Shown: one piece after another, positions 35,765-46,920 of the stretch | Position numbering within the stretch: the first letter of the stretch is position 1 | Layout of the letters: each line of letters opens with the position of its first letter | From: Glandiceps talaboti | Lineage: Eukaryota; Hemichordata; Enteropneusta; Spengelidae | Assembly: GCF_964340395.1 (NCBI RefSeq) | Contig: NC_135567.1 | Coordinates: 20,918,806-20,982,805 of the forward strand | Direction: 5' to 3' | DNA length: 64,000 nucleotides | Notes under the pieces: generated by a model | Database searches by the model: none | What the model was told of the DNA's origin: nothing | What the model saw: the letters and a program-made list of their open reading frames with translations, nothing else | Translations under genes and position numbers: made by a program

Positions 35765-36055
35765 AATGTCTACTGCCCTGTTACAACGCTGTGTCTACAG
35801 CCCTGTTATAGCACACTGTCTACAGCACTGTCTACAGCCCTGTTACAACACTGTCTACAGCCCTGTTACAACACTGTGTCTACAGCCCTGTTACAACACT
35901 GTGTCTACAGCCCTGTTACAACACTGTGTCTACAGCCCTGTTACAACACTGTGTCTACAGCCCTGTTATAGCACACCGTCTACAGCACTGTCTACAGCAC
36001 TGTCTATAGCCATGTTACAACACTGTGTCTACAGCCCTGTTACAGCACTGTGGCA
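35765..36055. repeat. 25 bp minisatellite
   Basis: Units of CTACAGCCCTGTTACAACAC-TGTGT, with shorter versions lacking TGTGT-adjacent bases and TATAGCAC variants. About 12 copies. Confidence 0.93.
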
Positions 36056-37015
36056 TTGTTGTAACAGTGATGTAGGAACATTTTGTATTCAAAGTGTCAT
36101 GGGTCGTGGTATTGGAAACAATCATGTCTGAAATTAGGCTGTCTTGCTGTTCTTGGACGGAATTTTTGGTTCAAGTTTTTGTTCTTGGATTGTTTTATTT
36201 TTCTTTTAGATTTTGAAATGTTTTTACTTTTTTTCAGATATTAGTTTATAGCTGGTATTAGAGGGTATGTGTTCCCTTATTTTTTATTCAGTACTAAAGT
36301 TTGCTTTTACTTTTTTTAGATGAGTGCTTTTATAGATGGACTCAGTGGTACGTATTTGTTCCCTTATTAACCCTGTCCCCATCTAAATTCTGAACCTGTT
36401 TCGACCCGAATCAAATTCAGTTCTCTTGTCTTCATATGCCCTTAAATCGGTTGTGAACCAATTTAGTTGAACTGGTTCGAAACCACCTAAGGAGGGTGGT
36501 TTCGATCTGGTTCAAAGTAAAACGGTTCGGAATGGGTTTAACTTGTAGTAATGAGGAGAGGAAAAACTGACTTAGAGTCTTGAGTGCCTTTGCTATCAAC
36601 CACTACTGATGACGAACTTTGGCAGATAGGACACTTTAAAGCTACTTGTACACAATCAAACTCAAACTTCAACTATAATAATGAGACTCCTTGAAATTAA
36701 ATACATGTCCTTGAGAAATAAGACCATCTTGGAAGAAGCTTTAAAGATTAAAGCATAAACTCTTTCAGATACATGTATATGTATACAGTAGCGTGATTAC
36801 AAATCTATGGTACGTGTACATCAAACATTAATCTGCAATAGATATATTTAGTATATGTATTGTTCACAAAATCCTCCTTTGTATCACAAATTGTAATTAG
36901 ATAATTGAAATAGTGTGTCCTCCTTCAACAAAGAAACAATTGGACTAAGCCTTTGTGTAATTCCTTAGCATTTAGTCATCATACTGTGCAGCGAAAAATA
37001 TCTTTCTAATTTGCT
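36056..37015. other. Non-coding stretch with a hairpin
   Basis: TCGAAACCACC (36477-36487) pairs perfectly with GGTGGTTTCGA (36495-36505) across 7 nt. The wider inverted repeat GAACTGGTTCGAAACC / GGTTTCGATCTGGTTC suggests the centre of a palindromic MITE (possible span about 36370-36545), but its ends are not clear. Otherwise unremarkable. Confidence 0.5.
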
Positions 37016-37420
37016 AGCTACAGTGTTAGTGTGGAGAATAACCACTTCCAGTTGTGTTGCTAACTATAGTGTTAGTGTGGACAATAACCATTTTAGCTTC
37101 TAATTCATACTAGTATACCAGCTGCTAGTCTGGTGTTAACATAGGACTGGTGTAGGCATTAACCCTTCCAGTTGTTAACACATACTGGTGAGGGTTGTGC
37201 CAGCCTAGTGTTAGCACTGAGCTAGTCTGATGTTAACACAGGACTAGTGTAGGCATTAACCCTTCCAGTTGCTAACACATACATGTACTGGTGAGATGTT
37301 AGGGCCAGCCTAGTGCTAGCACTGAGCTAGTCTGGTGTTAACATAGGGCTGGTGCAGATATTAACACTTCCAGTTGCTAACACTGGGGTGGTGCCTGTGT
37401 TGTGTTTGTGTGAGCTAGCC
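37016..37420 (+). repeat. Dispersed 100 bp repeat, array 2
   Basis: Three to four units match array 1 at 15.4 kb, including CAGTTGTTAACACATACTGG, GCCAGCCTAGTGTTAGCAC and CTAGTCTGATGTTAACA. The left edge (37016-37100) is a different short duplication around CTAACTATAGTGTTAGTGTG. Confidence 0.85.
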
Positions 37421-37526
37421 CAATATGAGCCTAGTGCTAGCCTTGTTGAAAATAGTTCTTCAGCTGCCCTGCCCTCAATTGTTTCTAAAAACTCTTCTTA
37501 TATTATATAAATGTACATGTAACCAA

Positions 37527-37880
37527 GGACACAATCCATCACTTAATAGCAATGTAGGAATATATGACATTCCACCAAACTACAGTGCAGTGACATCATC
37601 ACAGAAGATTGACAGTCAGATGTACATAACTGAAGACAAGTACTTTCACACCTAAATTTACATATATTGAAGCCAACCTTTTCACACCTCCAGTTTACTC
37701 AACACCTCCACCAAAATTTGGATCATTCTGTCAGATCCAGTTTGACACTGAAGAAGGACAAGTGATTTGTTCAGAACATTTCTCTTCTCAATCAAAAGTA
37801 GAAGAACAGAACGTATGTATGAATCTTAGTGCTTTCATGATGAATGTACATAGCATTGTAAGGACACATTTGAGTTGAGA
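37527..37880 (+). pseudogene. Weak coding-like segment, unrecognised
   Basis: A frame ending with the TAA at 37653-37655 contains several tyrosine motifs (YDIPP, NYSAV, MYITE). A second frame, shifted by one and open from about 37635 to 37877, continues with TYIEA, VYSTPPP and ICSEHF. Read together they resemble a proline- and tyrosine-rich cytoplasmic tail split by one frameshift. A GTATGT donor-like site follows at about 37813. No family was recognised and there is no clear acceptor. CSEHF alone resembles the last zinc ligands of THAP domains, but the rest does not fit. This may be a decayed exon or chance. Confidence 0.2.
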
Positions 37881-38084
37881 GGTCTCTAAAAACATTCCTG
37901 ATACTGTACTGTACTCATAAAACATTAGAGTTAGAGTGGCCATAAATTCACAGCTCATCACCACCATGCACCATTGTACCACAAGGGTTATGCCTACAGC
38001 TATACATACAGACAATACACAGTAGGGGGAGGTCTGTAGGATGCAAGTCAATGCTATGTCTAATTTACACATGTAACCCCTCTA

Positions 38085-38235
38085 GTGTTTCCCCTCCACT
38101 GTGTATCTACATGCAACCCTCCCCTCTAGTGTTCCCCCTCAACTGTGTATCGAAACCCCCCTAGTGTTTCCTTCCACTGTGTTTAACCTGAGACCTGAGC
38201 CCCCCGCCTAGTGTTTCCCCTCCACTGTCTACTGT
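38085..38235. repeat. C-rich short repeat, about 40-50 bp
   Basis: Four imperfect copies of CCCCTCTAGTGTTTCCCCTC followed by CACTGTGTAT or variants. Confidence 0.8.
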
Positions 38236-38534
38236 TAGCCTGAAACTTGCAAAAAGATTGAGTCATTCTTTCTGTTAATAGCTCACCTGGGTAGCAAGTG
38301 GTTACATACATTGTACATGTAAATAGACCAGTACAGTGGACTGACCTTTCAAACTATCTACGTGTGAACATGGAAGTACTATACTTCCATGGTGTGAACA
38401 CAGACAGACAAGTCAGTGATGTGAACTACTAGTATTAAGACAGAGTCTCATTATACCAATGTGTACAAACACTAAATTCCAGACTAATCTGACCTCCAAG
38501 GTCACATGTCATCTTATAGTATAACCTGGATTCA
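38236..38534. other. Short non-coding spacer
   Basis: No feature was recognised. Confidence 0.3.
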
Positions 38535-38726
38535 ATGGATGGGTGTTTGTTTATCAAAGACACCCTAACTATTAATATGGCCATGGTAGATTCTTCACAG
38601 TCTGTGGGTTGGAATAATACCAGCTGTACATCTTATACTGTGACAAAGACAGTAATTAGTAGTCAATTCACAACTACTTTAAGACTTACAGTCTGTGGTG
38701 TTATGGATCAATGGACGTACAGATGA
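38535..38726 (+). other. Weak coding-like frame, possible Ig-like fragment
   Basis: A 63-codon frame has an even, extracellular-like composition: NNTSC glycosylation-type site, alternating Ser/Thr/Val strands and a C-terminal LRLTVCGVMDQWTY. The run L-L-V...W-Y followed by a residue and then a stop loosely recalls the end of an immunoglobulin domain, where a cysteine would be expected next (the codon is TGA). No flanking acceptor or donor is convincing. It could be a degraded ectodomain exon or a chance frame. Confidence 0.2.
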
Positions 38727-38860
38727 TATAGGGGTGTTAGCTATTACTAGGGTTAGAAAGTAGACATACATGTACAGATGATGAAGGGGTGTTAGCTATT
38801 ACTAGGGTTAGAAAGTAGACATACATGTACATGTAGGGGTGTGTATACATATCAGGGTAA
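38715..38860. repeat. Tandem repeat, about 60 bp, two and a half copies
   Basis: AGGGGTGTTAGCTATTACTA, GGGTTAGAAAGTAGACATAC and ATGTACAGATGAT recur from 38715. The third copy is partial. Confidence 0.9.
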
Positions 38861-39024
38861 GGAAGTAGATGGACATGGAGGAGTGCGTAGATATACATTT
38901 GTAGGTACAAGGGCTTTCTATGAAGTGGTGAGAATGAGAATATTCCATAGATACATTTACATTATAACCTCAAAATCTAGGTTGTATTGTCTAATGTTCT
39001 GTGCTTTAGACACTATAGTTGTTT

Positions 39025-39150
39025 TCTGTCTGTCTGTCGATGTCTGTATGTCTGTCTATGTCTCCGTCTGTCTGTGTCTGTCTGTCTGTCTATGTCTCTG
39101 TCTGTCTGTCTCTCTCTTTCTCCCCTTCTTCCTCTCTCTTCTTCCTCCCT
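39025..39150. repeat. CT-rich low-complexity and (TCTG)n
   Basis: TCTG and TCTA repeats grade into CTCTCTTT and CTTCCTCC. Confidence 0.9.
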
Positions 39151-39305
39151 TTGTCACCATGGTTACTACAAACCATGGTTAATCACAAAAATATTAATGA
39201 CAGTTGCTAAAATGTTTAGAACAAAGATAAACATAACATTTACTTCCAAACCGAAAGAGAAACATATTTTTATTGTTAGTAACTTCCTTTGAATGTAATG
39301 TATCT

Positions 39306-41660
39306 ATGCAAAAAGTGCAACCACCGATGATCAAGTCTGTACTGTGACTGTAGAGAGATTAATGCAAAAAGTGCAACCACCAATGATTAAGTCTGTACTG
39401 TGACTGTAGAGAGATTAATGCATAAAGTGCAACCACCAATGATTACGTCTGTACTGTGACTGTAGATAAATTAATGCAAAAAGTGCAACCACCGATGATC
39501 AAGTCTGTACTGTGACTGTAGAGAGATTAATGCATAAAGTGCAACCCCCAATGATTAAGTCTGTACTGTGACTGTAGATAAATTAATGCAAAAAGTGCAA
39601 CCACCGATGATCAAGTCTGTACTGTGACTGTAGAGAAATTAATGCAAAAAGTGCAACCACCAATGATTAAGTCTGTACTGTGACTGTAGATAAATTAATG
39701 CAAAAAGTGCAACCACCGATGATCAAGTCTGTACTGTGACTGTAGAGAGATTAATGCAAAAAGTGCAACCACCAATGATTAAGTCTGTACTGTGACTGTA
39801 GAGAAATTAATGCAAAAAGTGCAACCACCAATGATTAAGTCTGTACTGTGACTGTAGAGAGATTAATGCAAAAAGTGCAACCACCAATGATTACGTCTGT
39901 ACTGTGACTGTAGAGAGATTAATGCAAAAATTGCAACCACCAATGATTACGTCTGTACTGTGACTGTAGAGAGATTAATGCATAAAGTGCAACCACCAAT
40001 GATTAAGCCTGTACTGTGACTGTAGAGAGATTAATGCAAAAAGTGCAACCACCAATGATTAAGTCTGTACTGTGACTGTAGATAAATTAATGCAAAAAGT
40101 GCAACCACCAATGATTAAGTCTGTACTGTGACTGTAGAGAGATTAATGCAAAAAGTGCAACCACCAATGATCAAGTCTGTACTGTGACTGTGGAGAGATT
40201 AATGCAAAAAGTGCAACCACCAATGATCAAGTCTGTACTGTGACTGTAGAGAAATTAATGCAAAAAGTGCAACCACCAATGATTAAGTCTGTACTGTGAC
40301 TGTAGAGAGATTAATGCAAAAAGTGCAACCACCGATGATTAAGTCTGTACTGTGACTGTAGAGAGATTAATGTAAAAAGTGCAACCACCAATGATTAAGT
40401 CTGTACTGTGACTGTAGAGAGATTAATGCAAAAAGTGCAACCACCAATGATTAAGTCTGTACTGTGACTGTAGAGAGATTAATGCAAAAAGTGCAACCAC
40501 CAATGATTAAGTCTGTACTGTGACTGTAGAGAAATTAATGCAAAAAGTGCAACCACCAATGATCAAGTCTGTACTGTGACTATAGAGAGATTAATGCAAA
40601 AAGTGCAACCACCAATGATTAAGTCTGTACTGTGACTGTAGAGAGATTAATGCAAAAAGTGCAACCACCAATGATTAAGTCTGTACTGTGACTGTAGAGA
40701 AATTAATGCAAAAAGTGCAACCACCAATGATCAAGTCTGTACTGTGACTATAGAGAGATTAATGCAAAAAGTGCAACCACCAATGATTAAGTCTGTACTG
40801 TGACTGTAGAGAGATTAATGCAAAAAGTGCAACCACCAATGATTAAGTCTGTACTGTGACTGTAGAGAGATTAATGCAAAAAGTGCAACCACCAATGATC
40901 AAGTCTGTACTGTGACTGTAGAGAAATTAATGCATAAAGTGCAACCACCAATGATTAAGTCTGTACTGTGACTGTAGAGAGATTAATGCAAAAAGTGCAA
41001 CCACCAATGATTAAGTCTGTACTGTGACTGTAGATAAATTAATGCATAAAGTGCAACCACCAATGATTAAGTCTGTACTGTGACTGTAGAGAGATTAATG
41101 CAAAAAGTGCAACCACCAATGATTAAGTCTGTACTGTGACTGTAGAGAGATTAATGCATAAAGTGCAACCACCAATGATTAAGTCTGTACTGTGACTGTA
41201 GAGAGATTAATGCAAAAAGTGCAACCACCAATGATCAAGTCTGTACTGTGACTGTGGAGAGATTAATGCAAAAAGTGCAACCACCAATGATCAAGTCTGT
41301 ACTGTGACTGTAGAGAAATTAATGCATAAAGTGCAACCACCAATGATTAAGTCTGTACTGTGACTGTAGAGAGATTAATGCAAAAAGTGCAACCACCAAT
41401 GATTAAGTCTGTACTGTGACTGTAGAGAGATTAATGCAAAAAGTGCAACCACCAATGATTAAGTCTGTACTGTGACTGTAGAGAGATTAATGCAAAAAGT
41501 GCAACCACCAATGATTAAGTCTGTACTGTGACTGTAGAGAGATTAATGCAAAAAGTGCAACCACCAATGATTAAGTCTGTACTGTGACTGTAGAGAGATT
41601 AATGCAAAAAGTGCAACCACCAATGATTAAGTCTGTACTGTGACTGTAGATAAATTAATT
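39306..41660. repeat. 56 bp minisatellite, about 42 copies
   Basis: The unit carries TAATGCAAAAAGTGCAACCA, CCAATGATTAAGTCTGTACT and GTGACTGTAGAGAGAT. Frequent variants are CATAAAG, ACCGATGATC, TAGATAAAT and TAGAGAAAT. At the left end ACCGATGATC-type and ACCAATGATT-type units alternate (39323, 39493, 39603, 39717), giving a dimeric period of about 112 bp. The right end is more homogeneous. No frame stays open across it. Confidence 0.97.
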
Positions 41661-42250
41661 ACTTTCATAACACATGTACATCTATCATAGAACTAGGAAT
41701 GAATTATTGCACAACATGTGTATTTGATAGACTCATAAAACACAACAGTTTGTATCTAGAATCTCACTGTCATATATGATACATGACCCCATCAACAAAC
41801 ATCAGAGTCAGTCATGACAAGACTGTATGACCTCAGGAATGAAAAATTCTACTCACTGCGTCAACAAATTTCTTAGGAGTGAATCCAAAATTTTTGCTGA
41901 CATCAGAAGTGTACTACAATGGGCTAATGGGATTTGTTTTCAAGAAATTATTTGACTGTGAGTAGAAATTGTCACTACTAAGTATGAATCCCCATGCTGA
42001 CAACATGTGATCTCATCAACAAACATCACAGTCAGTGACAGTAACACTAAATGTGAAAAATCGTTGTACAGTGTGTGTGTGTGCACCTACTTAGCTTGCA
42101 AACACTCGGTGAATATCAAACTACATCACATGTAAAATTTAAACACTTTCCTGTGAATCATTCTTAGGTTCTTATCTAGTACATAAACCTGCCTTTCTCA
42201 TTAAAGATCAGAATTTGTCCCTTCTTAGTCTCACTAAGATTGAATTTTTC
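41661..42250. other. Non-coding stretch
   Basis: AT-rich. ATCAACAAACATCA-AGTCAGT occurs twice (near 41789 and 42014). No gene was seen. Confidence 0.4.
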
Positions 42251-42254
42251 ATTC

Positions 42255-42600
42255 TTTGTGAACCATAATGTTGTCGTTGTTTTGAGCTCCATATTAGTAA
42301 GTTGTTACTGTCATTGTTTGCACCTCATATTCATAATCATATTGTTATCGTTAATTGTGATCCACATTGCTGCTATTATTTTGAGCTGAACATTACTGTC
42401 GTTGTTTGCACCTCCTGTTGTGGTCGTTTTGTACATGCCTAACTGCTGTCTTTTTTGTGCCCCACATTGAGGTCATAATGTGTGCTCTTCTTTTTTGCAT
42501 CTTACACTGCTGTCACTGTTTTGCATTTGATATTGATGTGATAGTTTGCATTCCATATTGTTGTGGTTTTTTGCACTCCACGTCCCTGTTATTAATATTT
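42255..42600. repeat. Degenerate 32-37 bp repeat
   Basis: About ten loose copies built from CATTGTTGTCGTTGTTTGCA and CCTCATATTG-like phrases. The cysteine-rich frame at 42406-42621 is a translation of this repeat and is not considered a gene. Confidence 0.6.
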
Positions 42601-42642
42601 TGTTGTTGTTTTGGTATGTAATGTTTGGTCCTGTACCACCCT

Positions 42643-42670
42643 CCTGGGTTTGAGTCTCTCATTCTCAATA
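42643..42670 (+). repeat. Isolated relative of the 52 bp unit
   Basis: CCTGGGTTTGAGTCTCTCATTCT-type sequence matches the 52 bp array unit (CCAGGGTTTCAGTCCCTGGTTCT) at about four in five positions, 560 bp upstream of the array and on the same strand. GGTTTGAGTCTC also resembles a tRNA box B. Confidence 0.5.
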
Positions 42671-43224
42671 CACTACATATACTGTATACATTTACAAGTA
42701 CATTGTTTGACCTCCTGCCTACTGACACTGCACTGTTCATGCCAACTACATGTATCTATCTATCTTTTGCGTAATACGAAATCTCTCTCTCAGGAATCTT
42801 AATACTCTCCTTCAGTGCCGTGAAGGTCTATTGTGTTAATGAGCAGTGATAGCTAGTCATCATTAATTCTACCTAATCTATCTTGATTGCCGTAATAGTA
42901 GAAATACTCTGTTGTAATTTAATTCACTACTATTTGTAATAAGTTAGATAAACTGTCCTAAGTAGTAAATCTAGACTCATTACTCTGCTGGAATCTACAT
43001 TTGTACCGTGGGGATCAATATACCCAGAAAATCAACATTCTTAATAATATCTACAAACTTTGTCAAATACAAGCTTTCTCATGCTCCTTTTGAAATAGTA
43101 ATCAACATTTTGGGGTTTATCAGCTTGTTTTCATGAAAATCAGCAATACATATATATAATAATATATGTATATTTCATTTTTCCAAAAATCAACAATATT
43201 TCATTTTCCCATAGAATCCATGTA
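42671..43224. other. Non-coding stretch
   Basis: AT-rich with a short inverted ATATATATAATAATATATGTAT-like region near 43150. Nothing else was recognised. Confidence 0.4.
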
Positions 43225-44735
43225 GTTTAAAGGCCAGGGTTTCAGTCCCTGGTTCTCACATTAGTGTTATCTTATCATTTAAAGGCCAGGGTTTCAGTCC
43301 CTGGTTCTCACATTAGTGTTATTTTATCAGTTAAAGGCCAGGGTTTCAGTCCCTGGTTCTCACATTAGTGTTATCTTATCAGTTAAAGGCCAGGGTTTCA
43401 ATCCCTGGTTCTCACATTAGTGTTATCTTATCATTTAAAGGCCAGGGTTTCAATCCCTGGTTCTCACATTAGTGTTATCTTATCATTTAAAGGCCAGGGT
43501 TTCAATCCCTGGTTCTCACATTAGTGTTATCTTATCATTTAAAGGCCAGGGTTTCAGTCCCTGGTTCTCACATTAGTGTTATCTTATCAGTTAAAGGCCA
43601 GGGTTTCAATCCCTGGTTCTCACATTAGTGTTATCTTATCAGTTAAAGGCCAGGGTTTCAATCCCAGGTTCTCACATTAGTGTTATGTTATCAGTTAAAG
43701 GCCAGGGTTTCAATCCCTGGTTCTCACATTAGTGTTATCTTATCATTTAAAGGCCAGGGTTTCAGTCCCTGGTTCTCACATTAGTGTTATCTTATCAGTT
43801 AAAGGCCAGGGTTTCAATACCTGGTTCTCACATTAGTGTTATGTTATCAGTTAAAGGCCAGGGTTTCAATCCCAGGTTCTCACATTAGTGTTATCTTATC
43901 AGTTAAAGGCCAGGGTTTCAATCCCTGGTTCTCACATTAGTGTTATCTTATCAGTTAAAGGCCAGGGTTTCAATCCCAGGTTCTCACATTAGTGTTATCT
44001 TATCAGTTAAAGGCCAGGGTTTCAATCCCTGGTTCTCACATTAGTGTTATGTTCTCAGTTAAAGGCCAGGGTTTCAGTCCCTGGTTCTAACATTAGTGTT
44101 ATCTTATCAGTTAAAGGCCAGGGTTTCAATCCCTGGTTCTCACATTAGTGTTATGTTCTCAGTTAAAGGCCAGGGTTTCAATCCCTGGTTCTCACATTAG
44201 TGTTATCTTATCAGTTAAAGGCCAGGGTTTCAATCCCTGGTTCTCACATTAGTGTTATGTTCTCAGTTAAAGGCCAGGGTTTCAATCCCTGGTTCTCACA
44301 TTAGTGTTATCTTATCAGTTAAAGGCCAGGGTTTCAATCCCTGGTTCTCACATTAGTGTTATGTTCTCAGTTAAAGGCCTGGGTTCCAATCCCTGGTTCT
44401 CACATTAGTGTTATGTTCTCAGTTAAAGGCCAGGGTTTCAATCCCAGGTTCTCACATTAGTGTCATCATATCATTTAAAGGCCAGGGTTTCAATCCCAGG
44501 TTTTTGCATTAATTTTATCTTTTCAGTTAAAGGCCAGGGTTTCAATCCCAGGTTTTCGCATTAATGTTATCTTTTCAGTTAAAGGCCAGGGTTTCAATCC
44601 CAGGTTTTCACATTAATGTTATCTTATCAGTTAAAGGCCAGGGTTTCAATCCCAGGTTTTCACATTAATGTTATCTTATCAGTTAAAGGCCAGGGTTTCA
44701 ATCCCAGGTTTTTGCATTAATGTTATCTTATTAGT
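43225..44735 (+). repeat. 52 bp hairpin-forming minisatellite, about 29 copies
   Basis: The unit carries GTTAAAGGCCAGGGTTTCAA, TCCCTGGTTCTCACATTAGT and GTTATCTTATCA. Each standard copy contains CCAGGG-7 nt-CCCTGG, a 6 bp stem. A common variant reads CCCAGG, which breaks that stem, and is more frequent at the right end (44400-44735), where TTTTTGCATTAAT variants also appear. Right-end copies are the most diverged. Confidence 0.97.
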
Positions 44736-45344
44736 GTCACCATGAGGATTACATAGGATTATTCTTTTGTTCTGGACCAAATTTTTCTATAACTTTGTCA
44801 GACAACTGTTTTTCACACCTAATGTTTAATCCAGATAGTACTCAGTGGCAATATTGGATTTGGCGGCCATATTGAATTTGGCAGCCATATTTGATTTTTA
44901 AATGGCGTAAAATTGATAACATTCTCACCTCTATTTCATACATTTCTCTGGTGACCCCTGTTTTTTTTTTTATCTTGATTTAAATTGAGGATGAGTTTAT
45001 GTTTTTCTGAACAAATTAATAGTTTACAATTCTTATTTCTCGGGTGTATGCCATTTCATAACATAGCTACAAATGTATTCTTCAAGTGTTGTATACATTC
45101 CTCAGTAACTAACAAAAGGACTATTACATTTTATGTTAAAGGTTGATAAGTAGGTAAGTAGGTTCACAATTTCCAAAGACTTTTGACAAAGCCTCATGTT
45201 GGATTAGAAAACATACCAATAATACAAACTGATACATTCAAAGTATAATTCTTCAGTTACTAGCACAAGGACAAATTAGATTTATGACACTAATTTACAA
45301 GAGCACTGCATTTATGAACATGTCATTTTGTGACATATATGTGT
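44736..45344. other. Non-coding stretch
   Basis: It includes TTTGGCGGCCATATTGAATT and TTTGGCAGCCATATTTGATT near 44859-44898, similar to the GGCGGCCATATTGGAT segment of the pearl-like core at 12 kb, possibly a relic of such an element. A (T)10 run lies near 44960. Confidence 0.4.
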
Positions 45345-45358
45345 GTTGCCATGGTAAC
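45345..45358. promoter_or_regulatory. Perfect RFX X-box motif
   Basis: GTTGCCATGGTAAC matches the X-box consensus GTNRCC-N(0-3)-RGYAAC in both halves. In animals, RFX factors bind such sites near ciliary gene promoters. No start site is evident beside it, so function is unproven. The motif is short but perfect. Confidence 0.4.
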
Positions 45359-45880
45359 AATAGCAAAACCACATCTGAAATGTACAGTTACAATTATTGG
45401 GGTGAAAAACTGCAAAAGCAACAATCTGAGAAGAAGGTACTTGATGAAAGTAGTTAAAATGTTACTGCCTAGGTGCATCATAAAAATAACAAACATTCAA
45501 TTTCTTGATTGACGCTATAGCTTCTGTTACACACACTTCACAAGCATTACTATAGTATACATACAGGTGTGCATTAAAATAAGTTGAACTTATTGTTCTA
45601 TTTTGACCCTCTAGCATGAGATAAAATGATATTGTAGGTAGAGAATTCTTTACTTAAAATTTGTCATCAGTGTTCTACTTACATGTACTTTTATAAGTGT
45701 CAAATCTTAGGGGATGGCAATTCATTGTCTATCTACATTTGTGTCTGTTACCTGATTGAATTAACTCCTCATACACTAAAATACTTCACGTTACAGCTGG
45801 TCTTACTTTAATACTTAAAACTATAATGATGAAAATGATTAACTGCTATTTTCTTAATGGACAAACCATTCTAAAATCAT
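45359..45880. other. Non-coding stretch
   Basis: No feature was recognised. A 60-codon frame overlapping the X-box has no protein-like features. Confidence 0.4.
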
Positions 45881-45884
45881 ACAG

Positions 45885-46000
45885 CACAGTGCTACATTGT
45901 TTAGGTACAGAGCTACATTGTATCAACATTACTACATTGTATAGGCACAGTGCTACATTGTATACATGTAGGTATAGAGCTACATTGTATCCACATCATG
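45885..46000. repeat. Short repeats of GCTACATTGTAT
   Basis: Six copies of GTGCTACATTGT or GAGCTACATTGT with TAGGTACA or TATCAACA spacers, about 18-22 bp apart. Confidence 0.75.
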
Positions 46001-46054
46001 CTATTATATTATATTATTATATTAGCTAATTATAAATTTGGTAGCATATAATCT

Positions 46055-46920
46055 CATAGTGAGTTATATATGCAAATTAATTTAGTTGCATAATTTACTA
46101 TTTAATTACCTATTTACATAATCCACCACATAAATATTCACATTTCTCATAAATTCAAGGATTTCATTACTTGTAAAAGTAGACTAGATAGTAGACGCAA
46201 CGCTCTCTTCTGTTCTAAAAAATATACATATATATTTACATGTACATCTATCATTAGCATATTGATATCAGTCTGTAATCTAGATCATTTACATAATTGC
46301 ATAATTTAGTATGCAAATTAATCAATTTACATAATCCCTACATACATGTAAATATGCCACCTCATGAATTTACAAGAATTACTACATCTTTCAAACTTCC
46401 TAGATCATTCGCATAATTGCAGATTACGTTTCTTGCATAATTTAGTATGCAGATGAACCAATCTAAATAATCCCTACATAAATATTCAAACTTCTCATGA
46501 ATTGATGGCAACTAATATGCTTTCAAATTTAATGAAATCCAGCTCATTTACAAATTTACATATTACTTGCATAATTTAATATGCAAATTAACTGAATTAC
46601 ATAATTCCTGCATAATTATTCAAAGATCTGATGAATTTACAGGAATTAATATACTAAGTACTTTCAAACTCATTTACATACCACCATACATGTAAGTATT
46701 CAGGATTTACATGAATGTAATATACTTTCAAACTTATGAAACTTAGTTCATTTACGTACCACCAAAAGTATTCAGAATTCTTTTGAATTTACACGAATTT
46801 AATGTACATGTACATTCAAACTTACAATGTATGAAACTTAATTCATTTACACACCACTAAAAGTATTCAGAATTCTTTTGAATTTACACAAATGTAATAT
46901 ACCTTCAAACTTATGAAACC
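46055..46920. repeat. Diverged AT-rich tandem repeat, about 100-150 bp
   Basis: Six or so loose copies carry CATAATTTAGTATGCAAATT, ATTTACATAATCCCTACATA, AATATTCA, CATGAATTTACA-GAATTA and CTTTCAAACTT in order. ATGCAAAT occurs repeatedly as part of the unit. Confidence 0.75.

Noticed and set aside
42406-42621. Cysteine-rich 71-codon frame
   Set aside because: The cysteines come from TGT/TGC in a degenerate TTGT-rich repeat, not from a conserved pattern.
43225-44735. CRISPR-like array of hairpin repeats
   Set aside because: Copies are head-to-tail with no unique spacers, and the context is an animal genome.
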